This document shows, piece by piece, positions 26,550 through 34,347 of a stretch of DNA of 64,000 nucleotides. The notes beneath the pieces are model-generated. The model saw only the letters and a program-made list of their open reading frames with translations, made no database searches and was not told where the DNA came from. A program made the position numbers and the translations under genes. Source of the DNA: an uncultured Cohaesibacter sp. (GTDB lineage: Bacteria; Pseudomonadota; Alphaproteobacteria; Rhizobiales; Cohaesibacteraceae); assembly GCF_963676275.1 (NCBI RefSeq), contig NZ_OY781091.1, forward strand, positions 4,607,001 to 4,671,000, in the 5' to 3' direction. Within the stretch, counting starts at the first letter, position 1, and each line of letters begins with the position of its first letter.

Positions 26550-27608
26550 TCATGGCTGCGGCTTCAGTGATCGACGGAACATCAGTTCAGGCTTTAATCG
26601 CAGATGCTCGGACATTTGTTGTCCGCCATCTCCGGCTTCACCCACATTATCCTCATTGCGGATTCGCAAGATGAGTTCGGCAGCCTTGCGGCCTACCACG
26701 GTAGCATCAACCCCGACTGTGCTGATGGGGGGATGAGTGAATCTCGATATTTCGAAATTGCCAAAGCCGCAAAGCCCGATAGCATCGGGGACCGCGATCC
26801 CTCGCTCCTGCAACAGACTGAGCGCGCCAAAGGCGGCAGGATCGGAGACACAAAAGATGCAATCGATCTCTGGATAGCTATCGAGCAATTCCTCACAGGC
26901 CTGCTTTGCACCCTCAATGCTGATCGGCATGACATCATGCTGGATCACACGCCCGGCATCGAGACCGGCGTCGGCCATGGCAGCCTGAAACCCTTTGCGA
27001 CGGGCTCCGGCCCGGGTTCCGTCATCACAGGCTTCACCAATAAAACCGATGGCCTGATACCCCCGGGCGATCAGCGCCTCGGTCATCGCATAGGCAGCTT
27101 TGAAATTGGAGAAGCCAACCGTATGCTGGATGGGGGCATCCGGATCTTCCCACAGCTCGATAACGGGAACCGAAACGGACTTGAGAAGCTTCATCGCCTG
27201 CTCCGTGTGCCCGTCATAACAGATGACGAGGGCCTCAGGACGCCTCCTCATCATCATTTCGATGAGCCTTTCTTCCTTGCTTGAAAGATAATCGGTGTGA
27301 CCGATCAGCAATTGCAGATCCGCCTTGGCCAGTTCATCGGTCAGGGCATGAACCATTTCCGCCAGATGCTGGTTATTCAGGGAAGGCAGCAACAAGGCAA
27401 TGAAGCCCGACCGCATGGAAGACAGGCTGCCCGCAGTCATGTCAGGAACATAGCCCAGCTCCTTGACGGTCTTGAGAATGCGCTTCCGGGTCTTTTCGCT
27501 GACGCGACCATCCTTTTGCAGCGCCCGCGAAACGGTCATGGTCGAGCAACCAGCAGCGGCGGCAACATCCCGCATCGTCACTTTTGAATATTGTTTGGGT
27601 TGCTTCAT
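26550..27608 (-). CDS. gntR: LacI family regulator, gluconate repressor GntR type
   Basis: A 352-residue LacI-family repressor. N-terminal helix-turn-helix (TMRDVAAAAGCSTMTVSRAL) is followed by the hinge helix and a sugar-binding domain; the long LLPSLNNQHLAEMVHALTD and EERLIEMMMRRRPEALVI segments resemble GntR/IdnR of the gluconate system. Two copies of the GntR operator motif lie upstream of gnd (29288) and between idnD and idnO (30461), which supports the role. It probably releases DNA when gluconate or gluconate-6-phosphate is present. Confidence 0.85.
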   Translation of the reverse strand: MKQPKQYSKVTMRDVAAAAGCSTMTVSRALQKDGRVSEKTRKRILKTVKELGYVPDMTAGSLSSMRSGFIALLLPSLNNQHLAEMVHALTDELAKADLQLLIGHTDYLSSKEERLIEMMMRRRPEALVICYDGHTEQAMKLLKSVSVPVIELWEDPDAPIQHTVGFSNFKAAYAMTEALIARGYQAIGFIGEACDDGTRAGARRKGFQAAMADAGLDAGRVIQHDVMPISIEGAKQACEELLDSYPEIDCIFCVSDPAAFGALSLLQERGIAVPDAIGLCGFGNFEISRFTHPPISTVGVDATVVGRKAAELILRIRNEDNVGEAGDGGQQMSEHLRLKPELMFRRSLKPQP

Positions 27609-27690
27609 TCAGACACTCATTCTCTTTTTGAGGCCGCTTCCCGACGCACAGACCTGACCTATCAATATTCTTCTGCCAAACATTTTATCA

Positions 27691-27698
27691 AGCGCTTT
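27691..27698. promoter_or_regulatory. Possible LacI-type half-site palindrome upstream of gntR
   Basis: The 8-bp palindrome AAGCGCTT, with a central CG as in many LacI-family operators, lies about 83 bp before the gntR start codon. It may serve autoregulation; the match is short. Confidence 0.25.
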
Positions 27699-27811
27699 TT
27701 ATCAGCCAGTCTGTCAGCAGGCCGGAAAACAGCATGACGCCGCCCATCCAAAGCGGCGCCATTTGGCAAAGTGCAGATGAAGGGCCATGAGGAGCCTTAA
27801 GGCAAACAGGG

Positions 27812-29239
27812 CTATTTCCATTCGGTATGGAAAATCCCTTCCCGGTCGATTCTTCGATAGGTATGCGCTCCGAAGCAGTCTCTCAGCCCCTGTAACATAT
27901 TGGCCGAGGAGCGCGCCGTGCGGCAACCGTCATAATAGCTCAGTGCAGCAGACATGACAGGCGCAGCGACAGCATGCTCCGCGCAAAGGCGCGCATTGGT
28001 GCGCCACTCATTTTGACAATCTGCCAGCAATGGGACAAAGAAATCCGAGCATAGAAGATTGCCAAGATCAGGCTCGGCTTCATATGCCTTCACGATCGCG
28101 TCGAGCAATTTTGACCGCACAATGCAGCCGCTGCGCCATACCTTGGCCACGCTCGCCAGCTCAACGCCCCATTTCTCCTGCTCGGTTGCCGCCTTGATCA
28201 GGGCAAATCCCTGCGCATAGGCCACAATGACAGACGCAAAGACCGCAGATTGCAGAGACTTCAGAGACATGCAGTCGACCACCGCCGACTGGCTATCCGG
28301 TCCGGGCAGGATTGCGGCAGCGCTGACCCGCTGGCTCTTCTGCGACGCCATGGCCCTTGCAAAAACAGCCTCGCTGATCGTGCTCGCCGGAATGCCATAT
28401 TTGAGAGCCGCTTCCACGCTCCAGCGCCCCGTTCCCTTTTGCTCGGCAACATCAAGGATAGCCTCCACCAGACTGCCCCCCTCATTAAGATCATCGGGTT
28501 GCTGGAGGACCCTTGCAGCAATTTCCATCAGATAAGACCCTAAAGGTCCTTCATTCCAGTCGGAAAATATCCTGCTGCACCATGAAATATCCAGATGGTA
28601 GACATCGCGCATGACCATATAGGCCTCTGCGATGATCTGCATGATGGCATATTCGATACCGTTATGAACCATTTTGACGAAATGTCCGGCCCCGCCCATC
28701 CCGACATGAGCGCAGCAGGCTTCGCCTTCAAAACTGGCTGCAATGCTTTCAAAGATAGGCTGCACCAGACGATAGGCCGAAGCGTCTCCTCCGGCCATCA
28801 TCGAAGGCCCGTGGCGGGCACCCTCATAGCCGCCAGAAACCCCAAGTCCGATATAATGCACGCCCGTTTGCTGCAACTCTGCCTGTCGGCGGATTGTATC
28901 CTCATAATGGGAATTGCCTCCGTCGATCACGACATCCCCACTTCCCAGAGATGGTCGCAAGCGGGCGATCAGATCGTCCACCGGACTGCCTGCCTTGACC
29001 ATCAGCAAAATGATCCGGGGCGAAGCAAGGCCGGCCAGAAAGGCATCTGCATCATCGGCCACAGTGACCCGTGGTGCCAGATCGCGATTGTCCTCTTGCT
29101 GCAAAAGACCGGCAAAACCCGTGCGCGCCTTTTCCCAAGGGTCGAAGGCAGCAACGCCATATCCGTTCTGTGCGATGTTCAACGCCAGATTCTGCCCCAT
29201 GACGCCCAACCCTATGATGCCAATTTCCCGTTGTTTCAT
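27812..29239 (-). CDS. gnd: 6-phosphogluconate dehydrogenase, decarboxylating
   Basis: A 475-residue full-length 6PGDH. NADP motif GLGVMGQNLALNIAQNGYGV, DGGNSHYEDTIRR, GLGVSGGYEGARHGPSMMAG and the catalytic Lys/Glu region GHFVKMVHNGIEYAIMQII are present. It oxidises 6-phosphogluconate to ribulose 5-phosphate and CO2. It stands upstream of gntR in the same direction, with a GntR operator 49 bp before its start. Gluconokinase encoded at 31252 would supply the substrate. Confidence 0.92.
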   Translation of the reverse strand: MKQREIGIIGLGVMGQNLALNIAQNGYGVAAFDPWEKARTGFAGLLQQEDNRDLAPRVTVADDADAFLAGLASPRIILLMVKAGSPVDDLIARLRPSLGSGDVVIDGGNSHYEDTIRRQAELQQTGVHYIGLGVSGGYEGARHGPSMMAGGDASAYRLVQPIFESIAASFEGEACCAHVGMGGAGHFVKMVHNGIEYAIMQIIAEAYMVMRDVYHLDISWCSRIFSDWNEGPLGSYLMEIAARVLQQPDDLNEGGSLVEAILDVAEQKGTGRWSVEAALKYGIPASTISEAVFARAMASQKSQRVSAAAILPGPDSQSAVVDCMSLKSLQSAVFASVIVAYAQGFALIKAATEQEKWGVELASVAKVWRSGCIVRSKLLDAIVKAYEAEPDLGNLLCSDFFVPLLADCQNEWRTNARLCAEHAVAAPVMSAALSYYDGCRTARSSANMLQGLRDCFGAHTYRRIDREGIFHTEWK

Positions 29240-29287
29240 GGACCTTCTCCAAATCGCTGCCCATTCGGACAGTTTTGCGCCTAAATA

Positions 29288-29303
29288 ATGTTATCGATAT
29301 CAT
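29288..29303. promoter_or_regulatory. GntR operator upstream of gnd
   Basis: ATGTTATCGATATCAT matches the known GntR/IdnR consensus ATGTTA-N4-TAACAT with one mismatch. It is 49 bp upstream of the gnd start codon. Confidence 0.8.
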
Positions 29304-29354
29304 TATATCGTTAAAAAATATGGTGGCATAAGGGATTCTTATGCCACCACTGGA

Positions 29355-30386
29355 TCAGAATTCGATCTGCACCTTCATCGCTCGCTTGCGATCCGAAGCC
29401 AGCTCAAAAGCATCCACCACATTTTCGAGAGAAAAGGTCTGCGTGAGCAGAGGCGACAGATCAACGCGCCCGGACCCGATCAATTCAACCGCCCAGGCAA
29501 AGTCTTCATAGAAGCGGAAAGATCCACACAGCTCGACCTCTTTGGTGACAATCGCATTTTGCGGAATCGTGACATCACCACCGAGCGCCAGCTGCACAAT
29601 CCGGCCCTTGGGACGCACCACGTCGAGCGCCGAAAGGATGGCTGCCTGACTGCCGGAACATTCGACCACAGCATCGAAATATCCCTTATTCTCACCATAA
29701 GCCGCCAGCGGATTGCCACCCTGCCCGACATTGAAAACCTTGTCCGCCCCCAGCACTTGCACACGCTCAAGAGCCTCATCGACAATGTCGGTAGCCACAA
29801 CTTCCAGCGCACCATGGAGCTTGGCAGCCACAACAACCAGCGCCCCGATTGGCCCAGCACCCGTCACCAGAATGCGCTTTCCGATCAGCGACCCTATCCG
29901 GCCAACCGCATGCAAAGCAACGGAAAATGGCTCGGAAAAAGCCGCATCGGAAGCCCGCGTTCCAGCCTTGAAGGCAAAGCATTGGCTGGCCTTGGCCACA
30001 AGCTGCTGACTGAAGGCTCCATGAATATGGGGCACCCGCATGGCGCTGCCATAGAAGCGCATGTCAAGGCAGTGATTATACATCGCCTTCTTGCAATATT
30101 CACAGCAGCCACAAGGCACGCTGGGATTGACCGCCACCAGATCACCAACGGAAACATTGGAGACCGCCGCACCAACCTCAAGCACCTGTCCGGAAACTTC
30201 ATGGCCCAGCACCATGGGATGCTGGATCTTGACCGCCCCGAACCCTCCGTCATGATAATAGTGAAGATCGGAACCGCAGATGCCACCCGCCTTCACCGCG
30301 ATCAGCACATCCTCACTCCCCATTTGCGGCACCTTGGCCTCTTCGACCCGAAGATCATGGGGCCCATGACAAACAATCGACTTCAT
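29355..30386 (-). CDS. idnD: L-idonate 5-dehydrogenase (zinc-dependent MDR family)
   Basis: A 343-residue zinc alcohol dehydrogenase, the same length as E. coli IdnD. Catalytic-zinc sequence GGICGSDLHYYHDGGFG and GHEVSGQVLEVG, structural-zinc cysteines in NPSVPCGCCEYCKKAMYNHC, and Rossmann motif VTGAGPIGALVVV. It oxidises L-idonate to 5-keto-D-gluconate. ATG 30386 is preferred over ATG 30392 because GGGAG lies 7 nt upstream. It is divergent from idnO across a shared GntR operator. Confidence 0.87.
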   Translation of the reverse strand: MKSIVCHGPHDLRVEEAKVPQMGSEDVLIAVKAGGICGSDLHYYHDGGFGAVKIQHPMVLGHEVSGQVLEVGAAVSNVSVGDLVAVNPSVPCGCCEYCKKAMYNHCLDMRFYGSAMRVPHIHGAFSQQLVAKASQCFAFKAGTRASDAAFSEPFSVALHAVGRIGSLIGKRILVTGAGPIGALVVVAAKLHGALEVVATDIVDEALERVQVLGADKVFNVGQGGNPLAAYGENKGYFDAVVECSGSQAAILSALDVVRPKGRIVQLALGGDVTIPQNAIVTKEVELCGSFRFYEDFAWAVELIGSGRVDLSPLLTQTFSLENVVDAFELASDRKRAMKVQIEF

Positions 30387-30460
30387 TTCCATTCTCCCGC
30401 CCAATCAGAATTCACCTGCTTCATGTCACTTTGGGCTTGACATAAACCATTTGCTGAAGA

Positions 30461-30476
30461 ATGTTATCGATAACAC
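30461..30476. promoter_or_regulatory. GntR operator in the idnD-idnO divergent promoter
   Basis: ATGTTATCGATAACAC matches ATGTTA-N4-TAACAT in all but the last base. It lies 46 bp before idnO and 75 bp before idnD, so one bound repressor could control both directions. Confidence 0.85.
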
Positions 30477-30521
30477 TATATTCGTCAAGAAAATTCTGAA
30501 ATTTTCAAAGGAGGAAAGGAA

Positions 30522-31298
30522 ATGACCGTAAAAATTGACAGTCTTTTCGGCCTGAAGGGCAAACGCGCCCTTGTGACAGGGTCAGGACAGGGCATCGGCT
30601 TTGAACTGGCCAAGGGGCTGGCAGAGGCTGGCGCAGAAGTGATCATCAACGATATCGCGCCTGATCGGGTTGAAAGCGCCGCCAGCAAGCTCGCCTTTAT
30701 CGGCGCAACCGTTCACAAGCTGCCCTTTGATGTCACCGACCCGGAGCTGGTTGCCAGCAAGATCGACGCATTCGAGCAGGAAGTCGGCCCCATCGACATT
30801 CTGGTCAACAATGCAGGCATGCAATATCGCGCTCCGCTGGAAGAGTTCCCCGCTGACAAATTCGATTTCCTGATGAAATTGAATGTCAATTCGGTCTTCT
30901 ATGTCAGCAAGGCGGTTGCCCGGCATATGATCGAGCGCGGAAAAGGCAAGATCGTCAATATCTGCTCGGTCCAGACGGCCCTCGCCCGTCCATCCATTGC
31001 GCCCTATACCGGCTCGAAAGGGGCTGTTGCCAACCTGACCAAGGGCATGGCAACGGATTGGGCCCGTCACGGCCTCCAGATCAACGGACTGGCACCGGGC
31101 TATTTCAAGACAGAGCTTACCTCGGCACTTGTCGCCGATGAGGAATTCACCAAATGGCTGAGCAACCGGACCCCAGCCGGACGCTGGGGCGACGTTTCCG
31201 AACTGGTCGGCGCCTGCATTTTCCTGAGCTCTGAGGGCTCATCCTTCGTGAATGGACATATTCTCTATGTTGACGGCGGCATCACAGTCTCGGTCTAG
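30522..31298 (+). CDS. idnO: Gluconate 5-dehydrogenase (SDR family)
   Basis: A 258-residue classical SDR: FGLKGKRALVTGSGQGIGFE, NNAGMQYRAPLEEFP, catalytic Ser in VNICSVQTALARPS and YTGSKGA. The FxLxGKRALVTG start and the NNAG-MQ-R pattern are those of gluconate 5-dehydrogenases. It reduces 5-keto-D-gluconate to D-gluconate. The site AAAGGAGGAAAGGAA is very strong. Its 3' end overlaps the gluconokinase frame. Confidence 0.88.
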   Translation: MTVKIDSLFGLKGKRALVTGSGQGIGFELAKGLAEAGAEVIINDIAPDRVESAASKLAFIGATVHKLPFDVTDPELVASKIDAFEQEVGPIDILVNNAGMQYRAPLEEFPADKFDFLMKLNVNSVFYVSKAVARHMIERGKGKIVNICSVQTALARPSIAPYTGSKGAVANLTKGMATDWARHGLQINGLAPGYFKTELTSALVADEEFTKWLSNRTPAGRWGDVSELVGACIFLSSEGSSFVNGHILYVDGGITVSV

Positions 31299-31809
31299 CG
31301 CCCTGCCGGTCCTGATCGTCATGGGCGTTTGCGGATCTGGCAAGTCATCGGTGGGTGCGGAATTGGCGCGTCGCCATGCCCTGCCATTTCTTGATGCAGA
31401 TGATTATCACCCCAAGGCCAATGTCGACAAAATGTCGAACGGCATCGCCCTTCAGGATGCTGATCGCTGGCCCTGGTTTGAACGGCTTTGCGCTGCAATC
31501 AATGAAAAGGCAGCAAAGACCGGAAGCGTGGTCTGCGGCTGTTCTGCCTTGAAACGCAGCTACCGCACATATCTTGCCGATCATATTGCGCGACCGGTTC
31601 TGTTTGTTCATCTGGACGGGAGCAGAGAGCTGTTGCTGGCGCGCATGTCAGCGCGCAAGAATCACTATATGCCCCCCAGCCTTCTCGAAAGCCAGCTGGC
31701 AACGCTTGAAAGACCGCAAAGTGATGAAAACGCCATCGAGATTTCAATTGATAAAAGCATCTCGAACATCATCGCGGAAGTAGAAAGCAATCTGGCGCAA
31801 TATGACTAG
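31252..31809 (+). CDS. gntK: Gluconokinase
   Basis: A 185-residue P-loop kinase of the GntK/IdnK family. Walker A MGVCGSGKSSVGAELA, FLDADDYHPKANVDKMSNGI, DRWPWFERL and CSALKRSYRTYL are all typical. It phosphorylates gluconate to 6-phosphogluconate, the substrate of Gnd. The start is uncertain: ATG 31252 or 31267 both overlap the end of idnO by 30-47 nt, and neither has a good ribosome site, so it probably depends on coupling with idnO. Confidence 0.9.
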   Translation: MDIFSMLTAASQSRSSALPVLIVMGVCGSGKSSVGAELARRHALPFLDADDYHPKANVDKMSNGIALQDADRWPWFERLCAAINEKAAKTGSVVCGCSALKRSYRTYLADHIARPVLFVHLDGSRELLLARMSARKNHYMPPSLLESQLATLERPQSDENAIEISIDKSISNIIAEVESNLAQYD

Positions 31810-31842
31810 GCCACCATCGATCGAGTGGAAGCAATCATTCAT

Positions 31843-31869
31843 ATTTCCGGGGGAATTCCTCCCGGAAAT
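31843..31869 (+). terminator. Hairpin after gntK
   Basis: ATTTCCGGG (31843-31851) pairs perfectly with CCCGGAAAT (31861-31869), starting 34 bp after the gntK stop. No T run follows, so it is a probable rather than proven terminator. Confidence 0.45.
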
Positions 31870-32261
31870 TACCGATCCGCCGATCAAATTCATCAGAAAT
31901 TACTATTGAACATATATTTTATATTACACAACGAAATCAATAGATCTAAAAAGTCAAAACAGCATTTATATATCGATCTATATTTCTGATTTTTTGAATT
32001 TTCCATCAATACAACCCAATAGTTTAAATAAAAATATCAAATTCACTTTAATAATTCGTCTCCAGCCTAGAATAAAGGCAAATGTTGGGCGGAAATTCAT
32101 TAGAATTATTTAAATTTCGTCTAATTGCCTTGCTATGCAGATCCCGTAAGATTCTGTCGATGCCGAGTCTCGAAAAAGCAAAATGTTGCTTCGAGGTCAG
32201 GCAGAATCAATTCGTGATTTCCGTCCGCCGCCCTTGTCGGCGTGACGCTGGAGAATGGATC
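31870..32261. other. AT-rich intergenic region without recognised gene
   Basis: This stretch is visibly AT-rich, mainly between about 31890 and 32060, with repeated TATAT-like runs. I see no convincing coding frame in it; the open frame from 32082 most likely becomes coding only at 32262. It may hold the promoter of the small membrane protein gene. Confidence 0.4.
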
Positions 32262-32531
32262 ATGTTCCTGCAAACCACCCCCGCGCCAATCATCGCTCGC
32301 AAGCGCATTTACACGCTCACCGGCATGATCAGCTTCGTTTCAGCCACTATCCTGATCGACACGCTCATCCTGTCGACAGCAGCTATTCTCGTATGGGCAA
32401 TCGGGAGCATATTGATGCTTTCCATTGCACCCTTCCTGACCTTTGCCACAATCATTCTGGTCCCCGCATTCATATTGGCGGTGAAAGTCGGAATGATGGT
32501 CTTTGATGTCGAAACGACCCCGGAGAGCTAG
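32262..32531 (+). CDS. Small two-helix membrane protein, unknown function
   Basis: An 89-residue protein with two long hydrophobic segments (TLTGMISFVSATILIDTLIL and a second one around ILMLSIAPFLTFATIILV, with further hydrophobic residues between). ATG 32262 has GGAG about 8 nt upstream; the open frame extends upstream to 32082, but that part does not look like protein. No family is recognised. It is isolated between gntK and the convergent ECF ATPase gene. Confidence 0.5.
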   Translation: MFLQTTPAPIIARKRIYTLTGMISFVSATILIDTLILSTAAILVWAIGSILMLSIAPFLTFATIILVPAFILAVKVGMMVFDVETTPES

Positions 32532-32609
32532 GAAGCCATCAGGCTTTGCCCATTGCATCGGCTAGCGGCCTGCCTCGGAAGTGTCGCTCAAAGCGTCAAG
32601 CCAAGGGCC

Positions 32610-32637
32610 AGAGGCAAGAGGCAAGAGGCAAGAGGCA
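32610..32637. repeat. Four perfect tandem copies of a 7-mer
   Basis: AGAGGCA is repeated four times head to tail without a mismatch. The array is in the non-coding gap between convergent genes. It is a candidate slippage-prone locus. Confidence 0.85.
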
Positions 32638-32665
32638 AAGCCAAGTTAGAAGCAGGAATTCCAGT

Positions 32666-32696
32666 AAAAAGGCGAGAACCCTAAAGGGTCTCGCCT
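32666..32696 (-). terminator. Terminator at the end of the mad/ECF-ATPase transcript
   Basis: On the minus strand GGCGAGACCC pairs with GGGTTCTCGCC (one bulged base) and is followed by five T. The hairpin overlaps the stop codon of the ECF ATPase gene. Confidence 0.8.
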
Positions 32697-33445
32697 ATTT
32701 CTATATCATCAGCAATCGCCAGCTTTTCCATCGCCTCGCGATAGGCAGGAAGCACCTCATCAGGCCTTCCATCCTGCACCAGCTGACCATGCTCAATCCA
32801 GATGATACGGTCGAATTGCTTCAGATGCTCGAAATCGTGAGTGACCAGCACAAGCTGCTGTTCAAGCCGCTCCAGCCTTGCGAAGAGCTTGCGGGATGTT
32901 GGCAGATCCAACCCCGCGAAAGGCTCGTCCAGCACGATCACGCCGGGCTCCATTGCCAATACCGACATCAGGCAAACCAAATGGCGCTGCCCCTGGCTGA
33001 GAGCATCGGTGCCACGCTCTGCCCATGACAGCAATCCGAAATCTTCCAGAAACGCCCTTGCCTTCTCTCTCGCCAGTTTGCGGCTTCCAAGCAGGCTCTC
33101 CAGCCCGAACGCGATTTCTTCCTCAACAGAGGGAAAGATGATCTGATGATCGGGATTTTGAAAGATAATTCCGATTGTTGCAATCGCCGCAGCGCGATCC
33201 TTGAAAACATCCACGCCATTGACCCGGACATCGCCGACCTTCGGCTCTATCAGTCCGCACATAATGCGCGACAAGGTCGATTTGCCGGAACCATTGCGCC
33301 CGATCAACCCGATGCGATGTTCCTGCAGTGACAGCGAAAAGTCACTGAACAGGCTCTTTTCTCCGATGGAATGCGACAGATTGCTGATCGATATACCGCA
33401 TTGTTGAGCGATTTTTATTGCTTTTGGATCTGCAAGAATATTCAT
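32681..33445 (-). CDS. bioM: ECF-type ABC transporter ATP-binding protein, probably biotin transporter ATPase BioM
   Basis: A 254-residue CbiO/EcfA-type ATPase. Walker A GLIGRNGSGKSTLSRIMCG, Q-loop FQNPDHQIIFPSVEEEIAFG, signature SQGQRHLVCLMSVLA, Walker B GVIVLDEPFAGLDLPTS and switch His VTHDFEHL. The FQNPDxQ motif is characteristic of energy-coupling-factor ATPases. The end sequence VLPAYREAM resembles BioM. No BioN or BioY gene is adjacent. Its place at the end of a biotin-dependent enzyme operon supports a biotin role, but this is inference. ATG 33445 was chosen by domain start. Confidence 0.72.
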   Translation of the reverse strand: MNILADPKAIKIAQQCGISISNLSHSIGEKSLFSDFSLSLQEHRIGLIGRNGSGKSTLSRIMCGLIEPKVGDVRVNGVDVFKDRAAAIATIGIIFQNPDHQIIFPSVEEEIAFGLESLLGSRKLAREKARAFLEDFGLLSWAERGTDALSQGQRHLVCLMSVLAMEPGVIVLDEPFAGLDLPTSRKLFARLERLEQQLVLVTHDFEHLKQFDRIIWIEHGQLVQDGRPDEVLPAYREAMEKLAIADDIEIGETL

Positions 33446-33476
33446 AACACTCGACTTCCCATAACAGCGATCACGT

Positions 33477-33521
33477 GGGGGCACCAGGTAGCAGCCGCAT
33501 CAAAAGCCACCCGGCGCCCCC
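33477..33521 (-). ncRNA. Stable 16-bp hairpin in the leader between the HutP-like gene and bioM
   Basis: Stem halves are 33477-33492 and 33506-33521, with a 13-nt loop. The outer six pairs are GGGGGC with GCCCCC. The inner ten, read on the minus strand, are GCCGGGTGGC with GCTACCTGGT and need three G-U pairs. On the plus strand those positions would be A-C mismatches, so the structure favours minus-strand RNA. It ends 31 nt before the bioM start and lacks a T run. It may be a regulatory leader or a processing site. Confidence 0.5.
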
Positions 33522-33560
33522 ATTCCGCGATCCGGCGCAATAGACAAACCAGACCGAGGT

Positions 33561-33974
33561 CTAGATATGCATGATGCCGAAGCCGATGCGCTCGTGATTG
33601 GTCTCGGGATGGAAAGCCGATTCACCATAGGCTGCGACGGCAAGCCATGTCCCATCATTAACGATGGCAACCTTGAGCTTGAGCTGGCTTTCACCCGCCA
33701 CCAAAGGCGCGATGCCGCTCAAAGCCTCAAGACCCGCATGGATAACGGCATGAATCTCGTTGGGTGTCTTTTTGACAACGCCACCATGCAGAGCCGAACC
33801 GACCACCGTCTTGGAGAAATTCTTTTTAACAAAACCAAGGGCGCCGGATACATAGGTAACAGCGATCTTGACCCCCTCTCGGCTATAGACCTCCCGTACG
33901 CCAGATTCTTCTTCGTCGGAGGACATGGCGATGAGCATCGCCATTTTGCCAATTCGAGTGGTATCCTGTTTCAT
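33561..33974 (-). CDS. HutP family protein (RNA-binding antiterminator family)
   Basis: A 137-residue protein resembling Bacillus HutP in length (about 150) and pattern: RIGKMAMLIAMSSDEEESG at the N terminus, NEIHAVIHAGLEALSGIAPL mid-protein and WLAVAAYGESAF...ERIGFGIMHI at the end. The two histidines of the IHAVIHA segment and the last His align with HutP metal ligands. HutP binds mRNA with Mg2+ and L-histidine to prevent termination. No histidine-utilisation gene is near. It follows madM by 373 bp and lies between two hairpins, so it could control mad mRNA. ATG 33974 has GAGG upstream. Confidence 0.68.
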   Translation of the reverse strand: MKQDTTRIGKMAMLIAMSSDEEESGVREVYSREGVKIAVTYVSGALGFVKKNFSKTVVGSALHGGVVKKTPNEIHAVIHAGLEALSGIAPLVAGESQLKLKVAIVNDGTWLAVAAYGESAFHPETNHERIGFGIMHI

Positions 33975-34282
33975 TATCGTGCCTCGTGAGCTTCAGGTTG
34001 ATTATTGGCCATGCCGGAACAAGTGCCTTAGGGCAAACCCGTTCATGATCGACAAAAGCGCATTCATTTTGACGCCGAATTCAGCCTCCCCGAACCGGTG
34101 GAACCTTTTAGCGCACCGAGACGAATTGGGGTATCAAAACTTTACTAATATTTACGCAAAAACACTTAGAAAAGATCAAAAACCTTGACCATTGCGTTCT
34201 GTTGCGCCATGCCTTGGAATGGCAGTGCCGCGCCGGAAATAACGTGGACCTGTTTGAAGCCTGTCCTGTCATCCCCGACGCG

Positions 34283-34332
34283 GTCGGAAGGGCTCGAGAT
34301 CGGTCAACCGAGAAGCCGATTTCGAGTCCGAC
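34283..34332 (-). promoter_or_regulatory. Stem-loop immediately after madM
   Basis: On the minus strand GTCGGA-CTCGA-A-ATCGG pairs with CCGAT-C-TCGAG-CCCT-TCCGAC: 16 base pairs with a bulge. The structure starts 16 nt after the madM stop. No T run follows. It may protect the mad mRNA 3' end, mark a processing site, or act with the HutP-like protein encoded next. The remaining gap to 33974 contains no gene; a weak promoter-like pair lies at 34131-34159 (minus). Confidence 0.5.
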
Positions 34333-34347
34333 TTTTACTTGCAGTGG

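Noticed and set aside
32082-32261. Upstream extension of the small membrane protein at 32262
   Set aside because: The added 60 residues have no membrane or family pattern, and a good ribosome site precedes ATG 32262.
32610-32637. Possible start of a CRISPR-like array
   Set aside because: Units are only 7 bp and have no spacers; no cas genes are present anywhere in the window.
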